Source of the DNA: Chitinophaga barathri
GTDB lineage: Bacteria; Bacteroidota; Bacteroidia; Chitinophagales; Chitinophagaceae
Assembly (NCBI RefSeq): GCF_003807585.1
Contig: NZ_RMBX01000020.1
Span: 1 to 64,000 of the forward strand
Reading direction: 5' to 3'
DNA length: 64,000 nucleotides
Below, in pieces: positions 54,501 to 63,713 of this stretch (position 1 is the stretch's first letter; every line of letters begins with the position of its first letter). The position numbers and the translations under genes are program-made. The notes below the pieces were generated by a model. That model was not told the origin of the DNA. It was given only the letters and a program-made list of their open reading frames with translations, and ran no database searches.

Positions 54501-56071
54501 GTCACGCTACCCCCGGTGTAGGTCTGATCTCACCGCCGCCGCACCACGATATTTATTCCATCGAAGATCTGGCGCAGCTGATCTTTGACCTGAAAAATGC
54601 CAACCGCGCGGCGCGCATCAGTGTGAAGCTGGTGTCCAAAGCCGGTGTAGGCACCATTGCGGCGGGCGTTGCCAAAGCACATGCCGATGTGATCCTGGTA
54701 TCCGGCCACGACGGCGGTACCGGCGCATCTCCCATCAGCTCCGTGAAACACGCCGGCCTGCCATGGGAACTGGGCCTGGCAGAAACGCACCAGACGCTGG
54801 TACGTAACAAACTCCGCAGCCGTGTGACCGTTCAAACCGATGGTCAGCTGAAGACCGGCCGCGACATCGCGATCGCTACCTTACTCGGCGCCGAAGAATG
54901 GGGCATCGCCACCGCGGCCCTGGTAGTGGAAGGTTGCATCATGATGCGCAAATGCCATCTGAACACCTGTCCTGTAGGCGTTGCCACACAGGATCCCGAT
55001 CTGCGCAAACGCTTCAACGGCACCGCTGACGCCGTAGTGAACTTCTTCCACTTCATGGTGGCTGAATTCCGCGAGATCATGGCCGAGCTTGGTTTCCGCA
55101 CCGTTCAGGAAATGGTGGGCCAGGTGGAAGTGCTGAAAGTAAGAGAGAACATTACACATTGGAAATACAAACACCTGGACCTCTCCCCCGTACTGTACCG
55201 CGAACCGGCTTCCGACGAAACCGGCCTGTACAAACAGGAAGAGCAGGATCACGGTCTTGCCGAAGTGCTGGACTGGCAGTTGCTCAAAGCCGCCAAACCC
55301 GCGCTGGACAGCAAAACCAGGGTGTATGGCACATACAAGGTGAAGAATACGGACCGTACTGTCGGTACCATTCTTTCCAACGAAATTTCCAAGCGCTACA
55401 AAAGCGAAGGATTACCGGAAGATACCATTCACAATAAGTTCACCGGTTCAGCCGGCCAGAGCTTTGGCGCATTTAATACTAAAGGTGTAACGCTGGAACT
55501 GGAAGGCGAAGCGAACGATTACTTCGGCAAAGGCCTGTCCGGCGCCAAGCTGATCCTTTACCCTTCCACCGAAGCAGGGTTTAAAGCGGAAGAAAACATC
55601 ATCGCGGGCAACGTTGCGCTGTATGGCGCTACATCCGGCGAGGCGTACATCCGCGGTAAAGCGGGCGAACGCTTCTGCGTACGTAACTCCGGCGCAACGG
55701 TAGTGGTAGAAGGCACCGGCGACCACGGCTGTGAATACATGACCGGCGGCAACGCGGTGATCCTCGGGGAAACCGGCCGCAACTTCGGTGCGGGCATGAG
55801 CGGCGGTATCGCCTATGTGTACGACGTGAAGAGCACCTTTGCATCACAGTGCAACCTGGACATGATCGACCTGGACCCGGTAGGCGAAGAAGACGCCGCC
55901 ATCCTCCAGGACCTGATTTCCAAACACCACGCTTATACGAACAGTACAGTGGCGAAGTTCATCCTGAAAGACTGGGAGAACCAACTGCGCCACTTCGTGA
56001 AAGTATTCCCGAAAGAATACAAAGCGGCCCTCAAGGCAGTAGCCACCAAGGGTGTGAAGCACAAAGCGTAA
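51542..56071 (+). CDS. gltB: Glutamate synthase large subunit
   Basis: A 1509-residue enzyme. A 19-residue propeptide precedes the nucleophile Cys 20 (DACGTGF) of the glutaminase domain (to about 420); then a central domain, the FMN-binding synthase domain (about 800-1200; NTGEGGEDEMR, GAKPGEGGQLPG, GHDGGTGASP) with 3Fe-4S ligands Cys 1132, 1138 and 1143, and a C-terminal GXGXG domain (about 1270-1450; SGEAYIRGKAGERF). It makes glutamate from glutamine and 2-oxoglutarate with GltD. The small-subunit gene is 36 bp downstream. A TATCTTTA near 51440 may be its -7 box. Confidence 0.97.
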   Translation: MEKVSQEQGLYRAEFEHDACGTGFTAHIKGRKSHQIIRDALTMLENMEHRGACGCERTTGDGAGILIQMPHEFLYAECLKLGIRLPETGKYGVGMVFFPKEPRWREECREIIQRCAEKMGLEILGYRKVPVRPDGIGETALSVEPEIEQLFIACPYHISDPEEFERKLFVLRNYITKTVRNSIPKDKAEIYFASFSHRTIVYKGQLTTYQVGHYYTDLRDERMVSAFGLIHSRFATNTFPSWKLAHPFRYIAHNGEINTLKGNLNWLRAGENSFVTKYFTPEEMEMLAPIVDEGQSDSACLDNVIELLNLTGRSLPHVMMMLIPEAWDGNEAMDPVKKAFYEYHASLMEPWDGPASISFTDGKIIGATLDRNGLRPSRFVVTKDDRVIMASEAGVLPIDPKNVKEKGRLQPGKMFVVDMEQGRIIGDEELKQSICSQQPYAEWLNKYKIRLDELPEPRVTFTHLEHEQIFKYQRAFGYTTEDLETIIAPMAIDGKEPIGSMGTDVPLAILSDQPQHISSYFKQLFAQVTNPPIDPIRERLVMSLATFLGNNGNLLDEDPMHCHSIALPHPILNNYELEKIRSIDTGAFQAKTLHTYFKADGKSGSLEKGLARLCRYAVDAVEDGFEVIILSDRAIDSEHAAIPSLLALSAVHHHLIRKGYRGQVGLVVEAGDVVEVHHFACLLGFGATAINPYLALSTIRDMRLKGKLQTELDVDKLKKNYVKAICEGLLKVFSKMGISTLQSYQGAQIFEILGINKTVVDKYFTGAVSRIQGMGLDEIAQETLAKHWTSYGRKETPVQRLSTGGVYQWKRKGEFHLFNPTTIHLLQYSTRMNDYGIFKKYSKAVNDQAEKAATLRSMLTFKRNRNPVPLEEVESAESILKRFATGAMSFGSISHEAHSTLAVAMNRIGAKSNTGEGGEDEMRYEVLPNGDSMRSAIKQVASARFGVTSYYLTNADELQIKMAQGAKPGEGGQLPGHKVDDWIGKVRHATPGVGLISPPPHHDIYSIEDLAQLIFDLKNANRAARISVKLVSKAGVGTIAAGVAKAHADVILVSGHDGGTGASPISSVKHAGLPWELGLAETHQTLVRNKLRSRVTVQTDGQLKTGRDIAIATLLGAEEWGIATAALVVEGCIMMRKCHLNTCPVGVATQDPDLRKRFNGTADAVVNFFHFMVAEFREIMAELGFRTVQEMVGQVEVLKVRENITHWKYKHLDLSPVLYREPASDETGLYKQEEQDHGLAEVLDWQLLKAAKPALDSKTRVYGTYKVKNTDRTVGTILSNEISKRYKSEGLPEDTIHNKFTGSAGQSFGAFNTKGVTLELEGEANDYFGKGLSGAKLILYPSTEAGFKAEENIIAGNVALYGATSGEAYIRGKAGERFCVRNSGATVVVEGTGDHGCEYMTGGNAVILGETGRNFGAGMSGGIAYVYDVKSTFASQCNLDMIDLDPVGEEDAAILQDLISKHHAYTNSTVAKFILKDWENQLRHFVKVFPKEYKAALKAVATKGVKHKA

Positions 56072-56107
56072 CAAACAAATTTTAAAAGCGGACAAGCAGA
56101 GATAGAT

Positions 56108-57583
56108 ATGGGTAAACCAACAGGATTTCTGGAATTTACAAGGGAGCTTCCCGGTAAAGCTGACACCAAAAGCAGGGTGAAGCATTATAACGAATTCGTA
56201 GAGCGGTTCAGCGAACCGAAGCTCAACGAACAGGCGGCGCGCTGCATGAACTGCGGCGTACCCTTCTGCCACAGTGGATGCCCCCTGGGTAACGTGATCC
56301 CGGAATTTAACGATGCCGTTTACCGGAAAGACTGGCAGGAAGCATACGACGTGCTTTCTTCCACCAACAACTTCCCGGAATTTACAGGACGTATTTGTCC
56401 TGCCCCCTGCGAAAGCTCCTGCGTGCTGGGCATCAACCAGCCCCCGGTAGCCATCGAGGAAATTGAAAAACATATTATTGAAGTTGCTTTCGATAAAGGC
56501 CTGGTAAAGGCCAAAGTACCCCGCGTACGCACCGGCAAAAAAGTAGCCGTGATCGGTTCCGGCCCCGCAGGCCTTGCTGCCGCGGCACAGCTGAACTATG
56601 CTGGTCACAACGTAACCGTGTTTGAAAGGGACGACAAACCCGGCGGCCTTCTCCGCTACGGCATACCGGACTTCAAACTGGAAAAATGGGTGATAGACCG
56701 CAGGATCACGCTGCTGGAAGAAGAAGGCATCGAATTCCGTTGCAACGCAAATGTAGGTGTGAATGTGAGTGTGAATGACCTCCTCCGTGAATACAACGCG
56801 GTAGTACTGGCGGGTGGTTCCACCATTCCCAGGGATCTTGCTATCCCCGGCCGTGAGCTAAAGGGCGTGCATTTTGCCATGGACTTCCTGAAACAGCAGA
56901 ACAAAAGAGTGAGCAAAATAAAAGTAGATGGTGAAGACATTCTTGCAAAAGGCAAAAATGTAGTGGTGATAGGCGGCGGCGATACCGGTTCCGACTGTGT
57001 GGGCACTTCCAACCGTCATGGTGCGGTGGGCGTAACACAACTGGAACTGTTGCCCAAACCCCCGGGCGAAAGGACTCCTTTTATGCCCTGGCCTTCTTAC
57101 CCGATGGTGCTGAAAACCTCTTCTTCCCACGAGGAAGGCGCGGACCGCAAATGGGCCATCGCTACGAAAGCATTTGTGGGTGACGACAAAGGCAACCTGA
57201 AAGGTTTGCTGCTGGTGGACCTGCAATGGTCTCTCGGTGAAAACGGCGCTCCCGCAAGATTTACCGAAGTGCCGGGCTCCGAAAGGGAAGTGCCTTGCGA
57301 GCTGGCTTTACTGGCAATGGGTTTTATTCAACCACAACATAAAGGAATGCTGGAAGACCTCGGCGTTGAAACAGATGACCGTGGAAATGTGAAAGCTACT
57401 GAAAAAGCTTATCAAACCTCCATCCCCAAAGTATTTGCAGCAGGCGACATGCGCCGCGGGCAGTCTCTGGTGGTATGGGCGATCAGTGAGGGACGCGAAT
57501 GTGCGAGAAAGGTAGATGAGTTTCTGATGGGTACTTCCCAGTTGGAAAGCAAGGACCATTCATTGATGTTCTTGTCTATGTAA
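56108..57583 (+). CDS. gltD: Glutamate synthase small subunit
   Basis: A 491-residue flavoprotein with two N-terminal 4Fe-4S cysteine sets ([15 protein letters not shown] and [12 protein letters not shown]), an FAD loop ([15 protein letters not shown]), an NADPH loop ([13 protein letters not shown]) and a final [18 protein letters not shown]. It passes electrons from NADPH to GltB. It is the second gene of the gltBD operon and ends at a strong terminator. Confidence 0.97.
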   Translation: MGKPTGFLEFTRELPGKADTKSRVKHYNEFVERFSEPKLNEQAARCMNCGVPFCHSGCPLGNVIPEFNDAVYRKDWQEAYDVLSSTNNFPEFTGRICPAPCESSCVLGINQPPVAIEEIEKHIIEVAFDKGLVKAKVPRVRTGKKVAVIGSGPAGLAAAAQLNYAGHNVTVFERDDKPGGLLRYGIPDFKLEKWVIDRRITLLEEEGIEFRCNANVGVNVSVNDLLREYNAVVLAGGSTIPRDLAIPGRELKGVHFAMDFLKQQNKRVSKIKVDGEDILAKGKNVVVIGGGDTGSDCVGTSNRHGAVGVTQLELLPKPPGERTPFMPWPSYPMVLKTSSSHEEGADRKWAIATKAFVGDDKGNLKGLLLVDLQWSLGENGAPARFTEVPGSEREVPCELALLAMGFIQPQHKGMLEDLGVETDDRGNVKATEKAYQTSIPKVFAAGDMRRGQSLVVWAISEGRECARKVDEFLMGTSQLESKDHSLMFLSM

Positions 57584-57641
57584 ATCTCGAATTTTAAGTC
57601 TTCTCATAAGCAGGTTTAGATTTTGTTGTAACCTTCAGCCG

Positions 57642-57670
57642 GGCCGGGTTTTTACCCGGCCTTTATTTTT
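57642..57670 (+). terminator. Terminator of gltBD
   Basis: An 8-bp perfect stem (57642-57649 with 57654-57661, TTTT loop) followed by TTTATTTTT, 58 nt after the gltD stop. Confidence 0.85.
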
Positions 57671-57764
57671 CCCCGCCTCTTACCATTCCATTAAGCCCGG
57701 CCCCCATGAATTTGATATAGTTTTTATTTGTTAAATTTAGACTACCTAACCAAATTCAAACTCT

Positions 57765-58607
57765 ATGCGTTGGCAAGGACGCCGTCAAAGCGGTAATGTT
57801 GAAGATCGTCGCGGTTCATCACGCGGGGGTATGGTGGCCGGCGGTGGCATCGGTGCCGTCGTGATCGCCCTGTTAATTTATTTTCTCGGCGGCGATCCAT
57901 CCCAGGTGATAGACATGCAGCAGCAAGGCGGCCAGCAGCAGCAAATGTCCCCGGCACAACAGGCTGCCGAAGCTGCGGCCGATTCCCTGGTACGTGTAGT
58001 GCTGGCTGAAACCGAAGATGTGTGGAACAAAGAGTTCGCACAGATGAACCGGCGGTACCAGGAACCCAAGCTGATCCTGTTCTCGGGCATGGTGCAATCC
58101 GCCTGCGGCAACGCCTCTTCCGCCTCTGGCCCTTTCTACTGCCCCGCGGATTACCAGGTGTACATCGACCTTTCTTTTTACGACGAATTGCAAAAACTGA
58201 ACGCCACCGGCGATTTTGCCATGGCATACGTAGTAGCCCACGAAGTGGGCCACCATGTGCAGAACCTCCTGGGTATCTCCGAAAAGGTACAGGCCCAGCG
58301 CGGCCGCGTGAGCGAAACGGAATACAATAAACTTTCTGTAAAGCTGGAACTGCAGGCGGACTTCCTGGCCGGCCTCTGGGCTCATCACACCCAGAAACTG
58401 CAAAACGTCATTGAGCCCGGAGACATCGAAGAAGCCCTCAACGCCGCGAACGCTATCGGTGACGACCGTCTCCAGAAACAGTCACGCGGATACGTCGTGC
58501 CGGATGCTTTTACACATGGCACCTCCGCCCAGAGAATGTACTGGTTCAAAAAAGGATTTGAAACCGGCGATCTCCGCCAGGGTGATACCTTCAATAGTGT
58601 ACAATGA
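57765..58607 (+). CDS. YpfJ-type neutral zinc metallopeptidase
   Basis: A 280-residue membrane-anchored protein: a short basic cytoplasmic start (MRWQGRRQSGNVEDRRG), one helix (about 25-45), a Gln-rich linker and a zinc metallopeptidase domain with HEVGHHVQNLLG (HExxH). The substrate of the family is unknown. Its stop overlaps the start of the next gene as ATGA, so the two are translationally coupled. Confidence 0.92.
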   Translation: MRWQGRRQSGNVEDRRGSSRGGMVAGGGIGAVVIALLIYFLGGDPSQVIDMQQQGGQQQQMSPAQQAAEAAADSLVRVVLAETEDVWNKEFAQMNRRYQEPKLILFSGMVQSACGNASSASGPFYCPADYQVYIDLSFYDELQKLNATGDFAMAYVVAHEVGHHVQNLLGISEKVQAQRGRVSETEYNKLSVKLELQADFLAGLWAHHTQKLQNVIEPGDIEEALNAANAIGDDRLQKQSRGYVVPDAFTHGTSAQRMYWFKKGFETGDLRQGDTFNSVQ

Positions 58608-59158
58608 AAAAACAGATAGTCTGGAAAGGTCTGGATATGCAGGCAATGGAATACTGCAATGTGGAAATCACAGATACAGACATCCGTATCGACGGTTCCA
58701 TTGTTGGTTTTGGTGATGACACCCCATTTTCAGTTACCTACGATATTATCACTGACCGCAACTGGGAAGTGACCGCGCTGGAAATGGCCGTTGAGCGTTC
58801 CGGCGATTGCGCGTGGATCTCCATCCAGCGCGACCCGGACGGAAAGTGGACCCAGAGCGGCCATGCCCGCCCGGAATGGTTTGAATGCATTGACATAGAT
58901 ATTTCCCTCACGCCTTTCACCAATACCCTTCCCATCCGAAGGCTGGACCTGCCGCTCAACGAGCGGACCGAGATACAGGTGCTTTACATCAACGTGCTCG
59001 ACAACGAGATCAAACCACTTTCCCAATGGTACACGCGGCTTTCGGAAGACAAATATCTTTTCGAAGGAGTGGTGAAAGATTTTAAAGCAGAGATCACCGT
59101 GGATGAAGACGGGCTGGTGACAGACTATCCCGGGCTTTTTACCCGCGTCAACGCTTAA
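58604..59158 (+). CDS. Putative glycolipid-binding family protein
   Basis: A 184-residue protein without a signal peptide, with the family pattern WKGLDMQAMEYCNVEI, SIVGFGDDTPFSVTYDI, FECIDIDISLTPFTNTLPI and the tail DEDGLVTDYPGLFTRV. The family is annotated as putative glycolipid-binding from a structure-based guess; its role is unknown. It overlaps the metallopeptidase gene by 4 bp, and its stop codon overlaps that of the convergent lipase gene by 3 bp. Confidence 0.85.
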   Translation: MKKQIVWKGLDMQAMEYCNVEITDTDIRIDGSIVGFGDDTPFSVTYDIITDRNWEVTALEMAVERSGDCAWISIQRDPDGKWTQSGHARPEWFECIDIDISLTPFTNTLPIRRLDLPLNERTEIQVLYINVLDNEIKPLSQWYTRLSEDKYLFEGVVKDFKAEITVDEDGLVTDYPGLFTRVNA

Positions 59159-60246
59159 AATTTATAGTGCTTTTTTAAGAGGAAAAGATACGACGGCGGC
59201 ATGTGATGAATGAATACATTTTTGCCGTCGAACGGGAATCTCTGGTGATATTCCGCATCGGCCATTAATATCACCGGTGTGCCGCAGGTCATGTAATTAT
59301 TACTGAAAACATAGGCGGGTTGCTTCAGTTCTTTTAAGTGTTTCCTGGATATCTTATACACAAACCGCCCCAGGTACTTCTGAAACCTGCGCACAGAGCG
59401 GTTTGTAGTCCGTTGCATTTTATTGTACACACTCCGCGCATACCAGCGTACGATCAGATTTTGTTCTTTCAGCTGTTTATCCACATTCAGAAAGGGATTG
59501 ATCTTATTAAAATCATTTTTCGCCTGGAGGGACAACGGCGTTTCCGGCACCCAGTCCTCGCTGTTCACGATCCTCAATCCCCAACCATTGGCCGTGATGC
59601 TTTCAAAATCATACGCGTAATAAAGATTGCCGGGTTTTGGTGCGGCGCTGCAATAGGTTTTGTATTGTATATCCTCCGGCATGCCGGGAAGATATTCGAG
59701 ATAAGAGCGGGTAAGAAAAGCGATCGCCCCGCCCTGGCTATGTCCGGCGATGATAAATTCTTTTATCCCCTCCGCATACATTTGTTTTACCTGTTTCACC
59801 AGGTAGGGCGCCATAAATCCGAGTGATACCGTCCAGCCGACGTGCACGTAAGCCGTGCTGTCATTGGCGGACAGCTGGTAATCCCAGCGGGTGGAGTCCG
59901 TAAGTTGCAGTGTGCCTTTGGCCGGGATCATCGCCGCATAAAAATTCGCAAGCCAGCTTACATCTTTGGGAATAGTACCGCGGATGCGGATCACGCCAAC
60001 GCCATCGTTTCTTTTCCATATTGCGAACTGGTTAAAAAAACCGACTTCCGGCGACACGTATACGAGGGAAAAATTTGCGGGATGTTCTTTCTGAAATGTG
60101 GCGCTATCTCCCCGTTCCGGCAGGCTCATCAGTTCAAAATATTCTTTGGGGTCGAAGCCGGGTTTCAGTTGCTGTGCCTGGAGCGGAAAGTAAATACAGC
60201 ACAGCAAAAACCAAAAAACAGGGCGCATGCGTTTTTTTGTAAACAT
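59155..60246 (-). CDS. Exported lipase (class 3 family)
   Basis: A 363-residue protein with a signal peptide ending LQAQQ. The lipase elbow is GHSQGGAIAF, with alpha/beta-hydrolase context and a WVPETPLSLQ segment seen in class 3 lipases. Secreted members hydrolyse triacylglycerols or other esters. A basic stretch (RTTNRSVRRFQKYLGR) lies in the C-terminal third. Monocistronic; its stop overlaps that of the neighbouring gene. Confidence 0.87.
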   Translation of the reverse strand: MFTKKRMRPVFWFLLCCIYFPLQAQQLKPGFDPKEYFELMSLPERGDSATFQKEHPANFSLVYVSPEVGFFNQFAIWKRNDGVGVIRIRGTIPKDVSWLANFYAAMIPAKGTLQLTDSTRWDYQLSANDSTAYVHVGWTVSLGFMAPYLVKQVKQMYAEGIKEFIIAGHSQGGAIAFLTRSYLEYLPGMPEDIQYKTYCSAAPKPGNLYYAYDFESITANGWGLRIVNSEDWVPETPLSLQAKNDFNKINPFLNVDKQLKEQNLIVRWYARSVYNKMQRTTNRSVRRFQKYLGRFVYKISRKHLKELKQPAYVFSNNYMTCGTPVILMADAEYHQRFPFDGKNVFIHHMPPSYLFLLKKHYKF

Positions 60247-60312
60247 AACAAAAAAGATGTTCTATTGTTGATATCCCGTAAATTGCAAATCTCGTACCTT
60301 ATCCGAAACTAT

Positions 60313-60810
60313 ATGCTTACAATTTCTATTGCCAAACCGGAACAGACGCACATTATCCGCGAAATTGCACAGATCACCTGGCCCGTGACCTTCGGCCATA
60401 TTCTTACAAAAGAGCAGCTCGATTATATGCTGAACATGATGTACAGCGAAGATGCCCTGCTGGACCAGATCATGAACAAAGGTCACGTTTTTCTCCTGGC
60501 CCAGGCTGACGGCGAGTTTGGCGGTTATGCTTCTTATGAGCTCAACTACCAGGACAAACCGGTATCAAAGTTGCATAAAATATACGTGCTGCCGCAGATG
60601 CAGGGAAAAAGCGTGGGCAAGGCGCTGGTGAATGAAGTAGCCGCCATTGCACAAAAAGCCGGGATGGAGTATCTTTCGCTGAATGTGAACCGCCAGAATA
60701 ACGCAGTGGGATTTTATGAGCGGTATGGTTTTGTGAAAGTAGGCGAAGAAGACATTGATATCGGGAACGGCTATTTTATGAACGATGCGGTAATGCAAAT
60801 GAAGTTATAA
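60313..60810 (+). CDS. GNAT family N-acetyltransferase
   Basis: A 165-residue acetyltransferase: [20 protein letters not shown] at the start, [21 protein letters not shown] for acetyl-CoA binding (read in part), and [21 protein letters not shown] at the end. This is the group related to diamine or amino-acid acetyltransferases; the substrate is unknown. I use the ATG at 60313; a longer open frame upstream lies antisense to the lipase. An RlpA-like gene follows 7 bp later. Confidence 0.88.
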   Translation: MLTISIAKPEQTHIIREIAQITWPVTFGHILTKEQLDYMLNMMYSEDALLDQIMNKGHVFLLAQADGEFGGYASYELNYQDKPVSKLHKIYVLPQMQGKSVGKALVNEVAAIAQKAGMEYLSLNVNRQNNAVGFYERYGFVKVGEEDIDIGNGYFMNDAVMQMKL

Positions 60811-60817
60811 CCAGGCT

Positions 60818-61189
60818 ATGATACAACCTAAAAACCTAATGCCAATACTGGCGGTGATGGTCCTCCTTTTCACCGCTTCCTGTGCGCGTAAAGTAACGCA
60901 GGCCGGGAAGGCGTCCTATTACGCGGACAAATTCCAGGGCCGCAAAACTGCCAGCGGCGAAACGTTCAAACAAAACCGGATGACCGCCGCACATCAAACC
61001 CTTCCCTTCGGCACCAAAGTAAAAGTCACCAACCTGGATAATGGCAAAACCATCAAAGTGCGTGTGAACGACCGCGGGCCTTTTGTTGCCGGCAGGATCA
61101 TCGACCTGTCTAAAAAGGCCGCGCGTAAACTGGGAATGACACAGGCCGGCGTGGCAAATGTGAAGATCAAATACAAAAAGAAACGGTAG
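60818..61189 (+). CDS. RlpA-family septal ring lytic transglycosylase-like lipoprotein
   Basis: A 123-residue lipoprotein (lipobox FTASC, Cys near 22) with one double-psi beta-barrel: [54 protein letters not shown] and [10 protein letters not shown]. It lacks a SPOR domain, so septal targeting through denuded glycan is not expected. It binds or cleaves peptidoglycan in the periplasm. It follows the GNAT gene closely and may share its transcript. Confidence 0.92.
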   Translation: MIQPKNLMPILAVMVLLFTASCARKVTQAGKASYYADKFQGRKTASGETFKQNRMTAAHQTLPFGTKVKVTNLDNGKTIKVRVNDRGPFVAGRIIDLSKKAARKLGMTQAGVANVKIKYKKKR

Positions 61190-61315
61190 TAACCTGCCAC
61201 CTAACCCGGTCAGATCCAAAGGCTCCGGCTGTTAATTCTCTATTAAAAATACCCCTCCAGGCCTTTCTTTTAACAAATTTTCGTCATATATTCGGGTAAA
61301 GTGATGTGTTCACCC

Positions 61316-61846
61316 ATGGATAACTGGTTTTATCTTCCCACCGTTTCCGATGAACGCCCTCCGATGACCAACTTGCCCGCTTATCCGGATTTTACCCTTA
61401 CCCTTTCCGGCAATGAATGGCGACAGGCAGAATTTATCAACATCAGCAAACTGTGCACTGTTGGTGAGGAGGTGGATGAGATCAAAGAAGTTTGGATCAA
61501 TCATAGCCGGGAATTTGCTGACGGCATCCGTTCGTTTCATCGCCTTCATATCCGGCGCCAGATAGGCGCAGCGGAACTGTTCATCCCTTTATTCGAACTG
61601 AAATCCCTTCTCAGAAGCCATACGCTCGGCAGCATCGCCCTGGACGATCGCGCCGGTTTTGTAAAAAACGGCTTTGCCCTCAATACTCTCTCCGGTTATT
61701 TTTACGGGCTTGAAGAAAACGGCATTGTAAAATCGCTGGGCGTACATACCGCCACAGGCCTTGCTGACCGTGAAATTGCCCGCCTCGTTAAAAACTTTTC
61801 CCTGATTTACGTACATTGGTGTAACTGTAACATCTTAACACCCTGA
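61316..61846 (+). CDS. Protein of unknown function
   Basis: A 176-residue protein (MDNWFYLPTVSDERPP), with no signal peptide or membrane segment. It includes a mixed pattern of strands and charged helices (EEVDEIKEVWINHSREFADG, FELKSLLRSHTLGSIAL) and a C-terminus rich in aromatic residues and Cys (YVHWCNCNILTP). I recognise no family. Starts at 61301 (GTG) and 61304 (ATG) are alternatives; a TATATTCG promoter-like box at 61287 favours a short leader. The VOC gene follows 4 bp later. Confidence 0.65.
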   Translation: MDNWFYLPTVSDERPPMTNLPAYPDFTLTLSGNEWRQAEFINISKLCTVGEEVDEIKEVWINHSREFADGIRSFHRLHIRRQIGAAELFIPLFELKSLLRSHTLGSIALDDRAGFVKNGFALNTLSGYFYGLEENGIVKSLGVHTATGLADREIARLVKNFSLIYVHWCNCNILTP

Positions 61847-61850
61847 TCTC

Positions 61851-62237
61851 ATGAACATCACCCTCGGCAGGGTGGTCATCCTCGTGGAAGACTATGATGC
61901 CGCTTTGCTTTTTTACGAAAAAACTCTCGGCGCCAAAAAGATCGTGGATTACACCGTGGGCAACCAACGTTTCCTTCATATTGGCTTCAGCGGCGGCGGC
62001 GCGGGCATCTGGTTCCTCGCGGCGGACGGGCCGGAACAACAATCCCTCATTGGCAACCAAACCCACCAGCAACCCACACTGGTCATGTACACGGATGAAT
62101 TCGAAAACCTGCACGAACGTCTCCGCAAAAACGGTGTCACCATCAACCGGCCACCAGTGTACGGGCCGGACAGCTGGTATCTCCACTTCCTGGACCTCTA
62201 CGGAAATGAGATCGTACTGGTACAACCGATCCGGTAA
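61851..62237 (+). CDS. VOC (glyoxalase/bleomycin-resistance) family protein
   Basis: A 128-residue protein of two beta-alpha-beta3 repeats: GRVVILVEDYDAALLFYEKTLGAKKI and LVMYTDEFENLHERLRKNGVTI, ending in FLDLYGNEIVLVQP, the usual metal-binding glutamate being in the last strand. VOC proteins include glyoxalases, dioxygenases and resistance proteins, so no reaction can be set. It is separated from the unknown protein by 4 bp and likely co-transcribed. Confidence 0.88.
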   Translation: MNITLGRVVILVEDYDAALLFYEKTLGAKKIVDYTVGNQRFLHIGFSGGGAGIWFLAADGPEQQSLIGNQTHQQPTLVMYTDEFENLHERLRKNGVTINRPPVYGPDSWYLHFLDLYGNEIVLVQPIR

Positions 62238-62316
62238 AATCCGCCATCTCTCAGGCAATTGTCACTTTTCCACATCGCGCTTGCATCTGCGGTGGTAGTC
62301 TGTTTTATTTGTAGAC

Positions 62317-63585
62317 ATGAATAAGATAAGCTACTCTTTCCTGCTGCTGGCTGCGCTGGCTACAGGCCATACCCTGCGGGCACAATCCCCTGCCGCCACC
62401 GAGGTGGTGCTGCCCGGCTTTACGGCCTACGCCGTTCCCGAAGAAAAAGGCGTGGACATCTCCGGCAGGCGCGGAGTTGTAAGCTGGACGGACAGTTCCA
62501 GCGCCGTCAATTTTTATTTCCATGCCGCCAACCCCGGTGCGCTGAAGATCGGCCTGCAGGCCAAAAGCGATGCGCCGTCCAAAGTACGCATGAGCATCAA
62601 CGGCACGGAGAAAATAATCAACATCCCTGCCGGTGCGGATTATGCCACCATCCCTGCGCTTCAAACCAAACTGAAACAACCGGGCTTTTACACCATTTCA
62701 CTGAAAGGTGTGGAAAAACAAGGTTCTGTGTACGCAGATGTAAAAGGTGTAACACTGGAAGGCGCCGCCACCAAAGACATTCAGTTCAATCCCAAGTCAT
62801 GGCGCCGCTCCGCTTCCGTACACCTGAACTACACCGCGCCGGAAGGCACCGATGTGGAATGGTTTTATGGTGAGATCAAAGTGCCGGAAGGAGAAGACAA
62901 GCTCGGCACCTATTTTATGTCCTGCGGTTGGCACCGCGGATATTTCGGGATGCAGGTGAACAGCCCGACCGAAAGAAGGATCATCTTTTCAGTGTGGGAT
63001 TCCGGTAAAGAACCGGATGACCGTGCCAAGGTGAAATACGAAGACCAGGTAACCCTGCTGGGCAAAGGTGACAGCGTAGTGGCGCAGGGTTTCGGCGGCG
63101 AAGGTACCGGTGGCCACAGCCATTGGAAATACATGTGGAAAGCCGGCGAAACTTACCGCTTCCTCATGCACGCCGTACCCACCGGCACCGTTACCCAGTA
63201 CACCGCTTACTTCTACGTGCCCGAGCACAAAGAATGGAAAATGATCGCCAGCTTCCGCGCACCGAAAGACGGCAAATACATGGGCCGTCTCTATTCTTTC
63301 CTTGAAAACTTCAGCTTCGAAAACGGCTTCCAATACCGCAAAGGTTATTATGGCAATCATTGGGTAAAATCCAGTAAAGGCGAATGGATCGAGCTTACAA
63401 AAGCACGCTTCAGCAACGATGCTACAGCCCGCGCCAAAGACCGCCTCGATTTTGGCGGCGGATCTGAAAATGGTATGTTTTATCTCTGGACCGCCGGTTT
63501 TGTGCCCGCGAACGCCAAAATGGGCGATGTTTTTGAAAGAGCGCCGCTGGGTAAAGCGCCCGAAATTGAACTGCCTAAATTTTGA
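62317..63585 (+). CDS. Exported DUF3472 domain protein (with N-terminal DUF5077-like region)
   Basis: A 422-residue protein with a signal peptide ending LRAQ. The N-terminal 130 residues form a beta-rich sugar-binding-like region (SSAVNFYFHAANPGALKI), and the rest matches DUF3472: SVHLNYTAPEG, EIKVPEGEDKLGTYFMSCGW, RRIIFSVWDSG, GGHSHWKYMWKAGETYRFL and GNHWVKSSKGEWIEL. Function unknown; it is common in polysaccharide-degrading Bacteroidota. A TTG-N20-TTTATTTG arrangement ends 5 nt before the ATG. A terminator follows. Confidence 0.85.
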   Translation: MNKISYSFLLLAALATGHTLRAQSPAATEVVLPGFTAYAVPEEKGVDISGRRGVVSWTDSSSAVNFYFHAANPGALKIGLQAKSDAPSKVRMSINGTEKIINIPAGADYATIPALQTKLKQPGFYTISLKGVEKQGSVYADVKGVTLEGAATKDIQFNPKSWRRSASVHLNYTAPEGTDVEWFYGEIKVPEGEDKLGTYFMSCGWHRGYFGMQVNSPTERRIIFSVWDSGKEPDDRAKVKYEDQVTLLGKGDSVVAQGFGGEGTGGHSHWKYMWKAGETYRFLMHAVPTGTVTQYTAYFYVPEHKEWKMIASFRAPKDGKYMGRLYSFLENFSFENGFQYRKGYYGNHWVKSSKGEWIELTKARFSNDATARAKDRLDFGGGSENGMFYLWTAGFVPANAKMGDVFERAPLGKAPEIELPKF

Positions 63586-63608
63586 TTTTCATTCATTTAG
63601 CGTTGAAG

Positions 63609-63635
63609 GGTCCGCCATATGGCGGGCCTTTTTTT
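63609..63635 (+). terminator. Terminator of the DUF3472 gene
   Basis: An 8-bp stem with one G-T pair (63609-63616 with 63621-63628, ATAT loop) followed by TTTTTTT, 23 nt after the stop. Confidence 0.85.
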
Positions 63636-63655
63636 GTCAAACAAACTAGTCATGG

Positions 63656-63684
63656 TGTAAAATATATTTTACATTTTGTAAAAT
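63656..63684 (+). promoter_or_regulatory. Candidate operator: perfect 18-bp palindrome plus a half site
   Basis: TGTAAAATATATTTTACA (63656-63673) is identical to its reverse complement. Three bases on, TGTAAAAT (63677-63684) repeats the half site. It lies 30-58 nt before the ATG at 63714, where a repressor or activator would bind. No DNA-binding protein is visible within the window to pair with it. Confidence 0.6.
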
Positions 63685-63713
63685 AAACCTATCTTTATTA
63701 AAATCAATTCGCC

